A stretch of 64,000 nucleotides of DNA from Hippopus hippopus. Taxonomy: Eukaryota; Mollusca; Bivalvia; Cardiida; Cardiidae. The DNA is taken from the NCBI GenBank assembly GCA_946811185.2, contig OX328097.1, positions 61,223,063 through 61,287,062 of the forward strand, given 5' to 3'. The position numbers and the translations under genes were made by a program. This document shows, in pieces, positions 56,201 through 64,000 of this stretch (the stretch's first letter is position 1; each line of letters begins with the position of its first letter). A model generated the notes under the pieces. It searched no databases, was not told the origin of the DNA, and worked only from the letters and a program-made list of their open reading frames with translations.

Positions 56201-59200
56201 CCCCCCTATTTATCAATTTTCCGCGGGCAAATCCCGCAAATTTATGACTTAATTTCAACTAGATCTAGATCTAACAAAGTCTTCATCTCGTAGTCTGTCA
56301 CTCATAAAAAGTGCATAATTCAAACAAATAAAAAAATCGAATGAGGGCAATAAAACTATCAATTCACCGAAATCGTTATTCCTAGTCATTCGGCATACCT
56401 CGGGTGATCCGGAGATCAAGTGTAAGATGTAGGTACGGAATCAGCCGAATCGTTACGATCACTTATCAGTCTCTTCAGTGACTCCGCCCCAATTTACCAT
56501 ATATGGATAACATGTATTCCAAATATGGTTACTATTACTACATAAAGCCCGCGAAAAAAGAATGATGTCATTAGCACAAGCTCTAAACTCCGATGATTTG
56601 CCTATGTAATTCCTATCTGTGACGTCATATGGGTGTCTGTACCCCATAGTTTTCAAATAGAATAATCCAAAGCGATCTCAATCGCAATTTTCGGACGTTT
56701 TATTTCTGCGATAGATAACTACATATGGGTAATACCATCTTTTTAAAATGAGAGTTCCGATAGAAATGAACTTACACCTTGTCTTGTTGAGCCACATATT
56801 TCATTCTGATACAGTGGAAAATGGCGACTGTTTGCTACATTATTTCACCATGACTGCTAGGAGGAAATCGCCTATATAATAATGGAAATTTCTTAAGATT
56901 ACACTAGTGATTCTGGTACTAGCGATGATGTGAAGACTCGGGTCACAAAAAAAGAAGCTTTTATGGAGTCCTGGAAGGCCAATTGACGGTGACTCGAAGT
57001 TGACTCCAAAATAATATGAGCCATTCTCTGACAAAAGGGGGCTTAATACATCTCCGTAATCCATCATACAAAGCAAGCCATCACATACTTACGGATCCAT
57101 AATAGCCACTTTTTTTAACAACTGACTTATTCATGAGGTAGACTGGTCCTTGGGCATACAGAAAATTGACCCATAGCGAAAAGTTTCGGCCCAGGTCAGC
57201 CTGCGCGGACTGCGCAGGCTGACCTGGGTCGATACTTTTCGTTGATGCTTTAAGCCCCCTTTTCACAGAGCACGGCTCATATGTTTTGTGCTTGGTGTAT
57301 TGGGGACTAAAAAGTGCAGTTATTTCACTATTGGATGTTGTAACTGAAGAACATTGAAGCTGGATAGGTATGTGACATTGCCTTCCCAAAAATAGCCGTG
57401 CATGACATAACTTTACGTACCGACATGTCTTTCACCTGATTAGGCTGTCAGCTTCAAACGAAGACTTATGTAACTATAGTCCGGATAAAAAATGTAATTC
57501 TTTAAAGGGTAACGTATGCATTGCCTGTAAATTGATTAGATCTAGTATAAACAGTCCCAAAACAAATAAAATAGTCTTGATATGCATCCCCCCAAATTAT
57601 GTTCATTGCCCCCCAACTTCAGAAATTATGGGGGGCACAGCCCCCCAAATTGCCAATTTCTAGATGCATCCCTGCAAAACGTCTTGGCCAAAACGGCCTG
57701 GCAAAAACGGTCTGGCAAAAACGTCTTAACCAAAACGGCCATGGCCCAAACGTCCGTCCACCGTCGCAGACGACGTATAAAATACCGATCTGATGGTGAG
57801 ACTGGTCTTTGACAGGATGCAAAGCATTGAAGGATAAAAAGAGGGTACTGGTTACCAGAATTTTTTCTTTTCTCACAATGTTTTCAAAAGCCTTTTGTCT
57901 CAGGATCGATGAAACGCTGGACTGGTTGGTAAATGGTCAGTAGCCCATATACGTGGAAAAGTAGTATCTTTGTATTCTGTTTATCGTGTACTACACCGCA
58001 AGTCGACAATGTTTTAAAACCTTCACCCATACTCAAAGCATTTTATACTCGGCAAGTTGATCGAAAGGTAGGTAAAATAGTGGGATTTGATTTACAAAGG
58101 CAAGAAAACATTGTGGAAATTATAGTTACCAGCATTCTATTCTTTTTTCACGTTGTTTGCATGTCTTCAAGTTCTTCCTCAGGGTCTTAAAAACTCGGAA
58201 TTGTTTAGTAAAAGGTTATACATGATGTATAAGATGACCTCAATACAACAAACACTTGGACAGGTGCCTGCTGTGAGACCCTAAGGTGAATCGGCGATAA
58301 TGTTTTTATGGTGCAAAATCTAGACATACGACTTTTTACAACGCGGTATTAGCCAGTTTTCTACGTAACTGTAGAAGAGGAATTATTTCTTGGAAAACTA
58401 AGAATAGACTGTACAGTAAAGGCAGATTACACTGTACAGTAAAGGCATAACGCTTCTTCATCAACAACTGAATGTTTCGTCTTACAAGGGACCGTATACA
58501 GACGACCACTGGTCTTACATAAAACCATATTTGAAAACACTGTCACAGAAATTCAAGGCTGTCGTCACCAGTCCGGCAGGTCTGGCGAACGCCGAAACAC
58601 CTCTGTAGCCGAGAATGCTATCGGCCGTACCACTTTTTTACTGGCTTCAAATTTGACCCTTTACCCAGTTTTTAACACATTCGATCTTTTTTTATCAAAC
58701 TATAATGATTCTTGTATCTTTATGTCAAATGTTGCTCCTGACGGTTTCAAGGTTCCATAGATTACGATTGATAAAACATAAATACGAAATGCTTTCTCTT
58801 TCAGATGAAGAACACTCATATCTATCTGCTAAGTGAATATTCATTTTTACATGTAATTAACAGTATAAGAATTGTTTGGCAAAGTGTTAACTAGTAGTCT
58901 ATATGCTCATCTTTTCACATGCCTTTTGTACAACATAGTCAATGTCGAGCTCTGAGCCACGAAAACTCGGACAGCCATTTGTTTTGGTGTCGTTTTTGCT
59001 ATCGGTTTCTGATTAACCTTGCTTTCATCTGCGGCACTATAATTCTCCTCAGTTTCCGTTGTTTATTTTGGCCTGTCTTTCATACGGAAACCCGATTTCT
59101 GAAACCCGATTTCTGAAACTCGAAAGCTTCCAAAGTACAGCGTTTCTGAGCTATTTCCAATTTTAGTTTACAGACGAAAGACTTTGACATCGACAAAACT

Positions 59201-62200
59201 TTTTTTCATAGACTGCGTTAAAGAAAGAACAGATGAATTACGGATATTTTTTGGAAACAAACGAGTCCCAGTCTGCGATTATTTAACACAAGAACAAAGA
59301 CCGAGTAGGCCGACCATGTAAATGTTCTAAAAATAGAAAGCTGGAAATCCAAAATTTTTCCGATGATTTACATTTTCCGAAAATCGGGTTTAAATGAGCC
59401 CTTCTATGCGAGCAACATTTTTTTTTTTATCTTCGTCCGTATTTTTTGTACGTGATTTCACGTATAGGTTTGTCATTTTGTACATTTTTTCTTTCAGTTA
59501 TACGTGTTTCACGTACGATTTTGCGTGATCGGGACAAATATCTTTTCTTCTAAAATGCCATTTTAAACGACTTTAACTGTTAAAGATACATCCTTACACG
59601 CAGTGACTGCTGACTCAAATATTCCTTATCCTTCGTTTAAAATGGCATCTTGAGGAAAGATATTAGTACAGCCACTTGTAAGCGGTTGATAAATATCAGG
59701 TGACTGTTCAACCGAAAATTTCTCAACGTTCTCGTATTAAACCCCCTTTTCACAGTGCATGGTTAATATCCTATTGTGTCCTTTTTTGTACAGGTAGGAG
59801 ATTCTCTTCCAGACGTGGATTTATACGAAGGCAATCCAGACACTAAGTTTAATGTAAAGACTAAGTTTGCAAAAAATACTCACGTGATATTTGGGATACC
59901 CGGAGCCTTTACACCAACCTGTCAAAATGTGAGTGTTTATACTTCAATCCTTGTCTTTACACCAACATGTGTAAATGTACATATTTAGTCGGTTCCTTTA
60001 CGCCAGCCTATAAAATGAGAAAAAGGTGTACATACTTCAGTCGGTTCCTTTACGTCAGCATGTCAAGCCGGAGAATTGTACATATGTCAGTCGGTGCCTT
60101 TACGACAACCAGTCAAAGGGAAGTGTACATATTTCTGTCGGTGCCTTTACGACAGCCAGTCAAGGGGCAGTGCACATATTTCAGTCGGTGCCTTTACGCC
60201 AGCATGTCAAAGAGAATTGTACATATTTCAGTCGGTCCCTTTACGCATGCCTGTCAAAGGGAATTGTACATATTTCAGTTGGTGCCTTTACGCCAACCTG
60301 TCAAAATAGAAGTGCATAGGTTTTAGTGCATAGGTTTTAGTGCACAGGTAAAAGAAAGTCCAGGAAAGCATGGATAGGTTCTCTGGTCGCCGTGATATAA
60401 CTTAAATAATGTTGAAAACGGCGTGTAATACCAATCAATCAATCAATCAATCAAATTGTAAGAGAGCAAAACTCAGTTCGTACATATACGCCAATCTGTC
60501 AAACGGAAATTGCACAGGTTGCAGTGCATGCTTTAACACCAACTTGACAACGCCTGTCAAAAGGGAAGTGTATATGCTTATATTGAAGTCTGTGCCTTTA
60601 CGCCAATCTGTCAAAACGGAAGCGCATATATTACAGTCTGTAAGTGAAGTTGAACTCAAAGACTTGCTAAACGAAACTTGGTTGAGCCCAAAACACTAGT
60701 AATACCGACTTTTTCACTGATGTTTTCGAAGTCGGCAGTTGCAAAATTCTGTCAGAGGAAATTTACAAAACACTTTAAAAACCACCAGTAGATTTGTCGG
60801 GCGAAGTGTGCAGTCTGATTTTAGTCTATGCCGCCTGCCTCTATACTGTAAAGTTTCACCGAAATATCCCTTCCCTGCAGCGGAATTGCATAAATTACGC
60901 CATTTTTTTTGTTCTGGTTATGAAAGGTTTAGATAAAATTATGTAGGGCTTACTATGAAAAAACTTAACGCAACAGGATGGTTGTCTAAGGTAAATAGTT
61001 ACCGATAACATTGGTCAATGATAAAAATGCTCCTGGCTTTTGATCTTCAAAGGTCAGGTATTTTTTATTGAAACCATTTAGTCACCCTAACCTGAATTTG
61101 TGGCAAACGGCTTAGAAAAAAAAAAAAACATCCTCGTGAAATAAGAGGTACAAACATGCGATTTGGGATAAATTAGAAAATATATAACTATATGAGCCAT
61201 GCTCTGTGAAAGGGGTACTTAATATATCTGCAAAAAGTATCGACCCATGTCAGCCTGTCCAGTCTGCGCTGACTGACATGGATCGAAATTTTTTGCTATT
61301 GGTTAATTTTCTGCATGTCGAAGGATCAGTCTACCTCATGATTCAGTAGGTTGTTAGACTAATATGGAGTTTATGTATCTATAATTATGTGATGCCTTTC
61401 TTAGTACAATGCATTATGGAGGTGCTTTAAACCCCCTTTTTGATTGATTGATTGTATGTTGTTCAACGCCGTTTTCACAAAAATTTCAGTTACATCGCGG
61501 CGGCCAGTGCACCTTTCCATGCTTTTTTAGAGTCTCTGTTACCATTACTACGCACAATATTCTTTCCAAGCCATTGGCTGCTTTTCCACAAAACCATCGT
61601 CGATACAATGGTCAGTGGTGGGAGAGGATTGAATCCTGTCGCAGTGACTATCATCAATCCTTGGAAAGAAATTGGCCGAGCAAGGGGTCGTAGCCAGGGA
61701 TCGAACCCTCGATCCCCTGTTCTCAAGTCGTGCACGCTACCGACTGAGCTACCGGGGATCGGCAAATCCCCTTTTTGCCAGAGTATGGCTGACTGTGATT
61801 TCTTCTTTCACGAGTATGTTTTACATAAATAGCCTGCAGCAAGCCGAACGAGGGCGTTTGCAGAGGTCAAAAACCATTTCAAACATGAACTGTCTACCCT
61901 TGGTCCCCTTTTTATGGTTTTCTTGTAGAGACAGCGGTCCTGACTCACCGTCCAAAGAAAAGGCCCTCACCGTCTCACAGGCAACACTTGTATGCCAAAA
62001 GCTTGAGTGAACCATGTTTGAAACATTCGACCTTTATTACAAAGGCAAATGGATTCGATAGTCTTGTGGTATACTTTGCGTCTGAGTTTTGACTAAAAAT
62101 AACTGGCCTGTAAATAGAATGACGTAATCGTCATCACGAGGTACAAATCTGGTACAAAATTTGATCGAAATACTCAGCCGAAAGATCTTGTACACCAAAG

Positions 62201-63633
62201 GGAGTGCCTAATAACGTCATGCAATTTTTGTCCAATATATCGAGATTGCATTGAGGTTACTTGCTTTATTTATCAAAGATCAATGTAATGGGTGCGCTAT
62301 TAGGTTCTAAGAGTACATATGCAAGTTAAGGATTTCACCTCTTGAGTATTGCCTAATTAAAAGGGAGTGCCATGCATCTTCGTTACACATTGTAACGAAG
62401 CAAGTTGTCGCACGTTATGGATCAATTTGTCTAATTACGGGGTGAATTATGAAACAGAGTGATCCTTTGATATGCAGAAAAATTGCCAATAGCAAAAAGT
62501 TTCCACCAGGTCAGCCTTCGCGGACTGCGCAAGCTGACCTGGGTCGATATCTATTGTAGATGCATTAAACCCCCTTTTCACGGAGCTTAACTCCCACATT
62601 TACAGGAACATTTCCCTACCTTTCTCAAAGACTACGACAAACTAAAGGAGAAAGGAGTTGAGACTATAAGCTGTGTGTCTGTGAATGACCCTTTTGTGAT
62701 GGCAGCATTTTGTAAAGAACTTGGAGCAGAAAACAAGGTAAGGCTTTCTTTCTCTTTACCCTGCGCGATTTACTGACCTTTTGCGGACAGCGTAGATCAA
62801 GATCAGACTGCACAGAACGTGCAGTCTGATCTTGGATCTACACTGTCCGATAAGGAGATGTCTTTCCGCCAAAAATACCTTTCAAACAGCAATATTTGGG
62901 ATTTTACTGTCGGCTTGAAAGTTTCAGTTCTTTTATTTAGCAGGATAAGGGTTAAATTAGATCGTCGATATTTCGATCCTCTCTTGGTTTTAGAGAACAA
63001 GATATATTTGAGCCATCCTCTGGCAAAAGGGGGTATAATGCATCTCCGTGATCATCACACAATTATGGATCCATAAAATTAATTTTGTCCAACAACCAAC
63101 TTAATCATTAGGTATACAAGTCCTTGGACAATGCAGAAAATTGTCCAAAAACAAAAAGTTTTGACCCATGTCAGCCTGCGCGGACTGCGCAGGCTGACAT
63201 GGGTTAAAACTTTTTGCAGATGCATTAAACCCTCTTTTCACAGAGCATAGCTCATTTAGATCTTTGTAACAGTCACTTTTGGGTCTCGTTAATATTAATG
63301 AAAGCGAGATTTCGACGGGCAAGTCTCCCTTGGCTATGAATACAGTATTAACAGAGAGACCAAGGTGGAGCTGAGGGTGTGGGTGAGTAACAAAATGATT
63401 TCCACGCCTTTCGGCCTTTTTCTAATTTATTCTACATCAGAGGAAATTTACCCGTTTCTTAGCTTCTATTAGGTCTTGCAACTTCCTAAGCAACACCTTG
63501 AAAAACATTGGTCTATATAATTAATTGTATTAATTGGTAAGTCTATTGCTATCGAAAATGTAATGTATGTTCTTTTTTTCCACACTGTTTATAGGTTAAA
63601 TGTCTAGCAGATACCAAAGGTGAATTTACAAAG
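53227..63633 (+). CDS. PRDX5: Peroxiredoxin-5, second tandem copy, 3' exons beyond window
   Basis: Exons visible: 53,227-53,337, 59,794-59,928, 62,606-62,737 and 63,595-63,633, all with GT-AG borders and phase 0 joints. They match exons 1-4 of the gene at 16,063, and two more exons should follow. Exon 1 encodes a basic presequence-like N terminus ending MAPIK. Exon 2 encodes the canonical peroxidatic motif PGAFTPTC, and exon 3 the conserved ISCVSVNDPF. This copy therefore keeps the active site that the first copy has changed. Exon 2 is followed at once by a minisatellite copied from its own 3' border. Intron 1 is over 6 kb and repeat-rich. Confidence 0.9.
54925..55258 (+). mobile_element. tRNA-derived SINE, near full length
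   Basis: The head resembles a tRNA (AGCACGGTCGGTAGCG A-box region, GGTCGCTGGTTTATATATCC degenerate B-box region). The body leads to a tail GGCCGCTGCGTTATAACTG, GTTGAAAACGGTGTTTAATA and ends in AATCAATCAATCAATCA. It lies in intron 1 of the second PRDX5 gene. Confidence 0.8.
57676..57757 (+). repeat. 14-bp tandem repeat (AAAACGGYCTGGCM)
   Basis: Five to six degenerate copies, such as AAAACGTCTTGGCC, AAAACGGCCTGGCA and AAAACGGTCTGGCA, follow a GGGGGGCACAGCCCCCC palindrome (about 57,630-57,647). Non-coding. Confidence 0.75.
58200..59790. other. Intronic stretch with one inverted repeat
   Basis: An inverted repeat of about 30 bp (ATATCTTTTCTTCTAAAATG at 59,538 and its inverse ending 59,662) with a 60-base spacer is the only structure recognised. 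No exon was seen. Confidence 0.45.
59908..60645 (+). repeat. Minisatellite (~47 bp) copied from the PRDX5 active-site exon border
   Basis: Units begin TTTAC(A/G) at 59,908 (the exon itself), 59,956, 59,997, 60,049, 60,099, 60,146, 60,193, 60,240 and 60,287. The last several are exactly 47 bases apart. Each contains a version of GCCTTTACGCCAACCTGTCA, the end of exon 2, plus GTGTACATATTTCAGTCGGT derived from the start of the intron. Several units still encode GAFTPxC. The array is interrupted by a SINE tail (about 60,365-60,456), and degenerate units resume at about 60,480-60,645. Confidence 0.85.
60365..60456 (+). mobile_element. SINE tail inserted in the minisatellite
   Basis: TCTGGTCGCCGTGATATAAC, GTTGAAAACGGCGTGTAATA and an AATCAATCAATCAATCAA tail match the SINE at 54,925. 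Array units continue on its far side. Confidence 0.7.
61443..61767 (-). mobile_element. tRNA-derived SINE with 10-bp target duplication, nested in a family C MITE
   Basis: Read leftward, the A box TAGCTCAGTCGGTAGCG (about 61,737-61,754) and B box GGTTCGATCCC (about 61,697-61,708) are excellent. The tail GCGATGTAACTG... ends in CAATCAATCA. Identical CCCCTTTTTG direct repeats flank it (61,433-61,442 and 61,768-61,777). Both halves of a family C MITE lie outside (61,190-61,442 and 61,768-61,795), so the SINE is the younger insertion. Confidence 0.88.
62755..63253. repeat. Family B and family C MITEs in PRDX5 intron 3
   Basis: A family B copy (about 62,755-62,958; core GATCAGACTGCACAGAACGT) is followed by a family C copy (about 63,005-63,253; core CATGTCAGCCTGCGCGGACT). 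The remaining intron to 63,594 shows nothing recognisable. A family A hairpin begins near 63,940 at the right edge. Confidence 0.75.
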
Positions 63634-64000
63634 GTAAGTAAATTACCAACCAATTCTTTATGGACAATTTTGAATTTTTGAAGGTGCTAAAATGAAAGCA
63701 TCAGATAATTTCTTGTCATAGAACACGTTCTATATAATACTTGTTGTATATAATACTTGTTCTCTGATGAGAAATATAATGTTTGAACTGATCGATCATA
63801 GAGACAATGGAGAAATGCATGTATTCGGGAGATTTCTGCATGATAAGTTAGAATTACATGTATGTTGCGTCTTAACCCTTTACCAAACAACCATGTGCTT
63901 TAACGATCTCGATTTAAGAAAATAAAAAGCTGTTGAAAACACTGTGGAGAAGAGAGGAAATGATGGTTACTAGGATTTTTCCCTTTTCTCTCTATGTTTT

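Noticed and set aside
59997..60326. CRISPR-like regularly spaced repeats
   Set aside because: Units are directly tandem with no unique spacers and derive from a eukaryotic exon border. This is a minisatellite.
61690..61760. tRNA gene on the minus strand
   Set aside because: The boxes are good, but the sequence continues into a SINE body with tail and a 10-bp target duplication.

Overview
The window looks like nuclear DNA of a bivalve mollusc (inference). The evidence is intron-rich peroxiredoxin-5 and C-type-lectin genes with GT-AG introns, tRNA-headed SINEs, a Tc1 remnant, and very dense short palindromic MITE-like repeats. The exact species cannot be read from the sequence.

Region 1 (1 to about 14,020) is the right-hand part of an endogenous Maverick/Polinton-adintovirus-type DNA virus. 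The left end lies outside the window. A leftward block carries a protein-primed-type DNA polymerase B (broken), a SAP/NUMOD-like protein, a double jelly-roll major capsid protein, several small virion-type proteins, a membrane-active candidate, a penton-like minor capsid protein and an A32/FtsK-type packaging ATPase. A rightward block carries a zinc-ribbon/phospholipase A2 protein, a chromodomain integrase (broken), an adenain-like protease and a fibre-like protein with 46-residue repeats. A leftward RING-finger gene closes the element. Most start codons sit directly behind a TATAAA-like box, and short hairpins sit at several gene ends. The polymerase and integrase are disrupted. The recognised capsid, ATPase, protease and fibre frames are open.

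Region 2 (14,020-28,500) holds a minisatellite, MITEs and a complete six-exon peroxiredoxin-5 gene (16,063-27,412). Its introns are packed with about 25 copies of one hairpin MITE and a five-unit 162-bp tandem repeat. Its peroxidatic-cysteine motif is altered.

Region 3 (28,500-43,300) is gene-poor: MITEs of five families, a Tc1 pseudogene and hairpins. Region 4 (43,365-45,821) is the 3' part of a PAN/C-type-lectin gene. Region 5 (47,186-50,943) is a 3.8-kb foldback-like structure with inverted arms of about 1.08 kb and candidate 7-bp target duplications.

Region 6 (53,227 to the right edge) is a second, tandem peroxiredoxin-5 gene. Four exons are visible and its active site is canonical. Right after its exon 2 lies a minisatellite of about 47 bp built from the exon-intron junction that encodes the active-site cysteine. 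SINEs and MITEs are nested in its introns. The two peroxiredoxin genes share exon structure and the MAPIK start-proximal peptide, so they are tandem paralogues.
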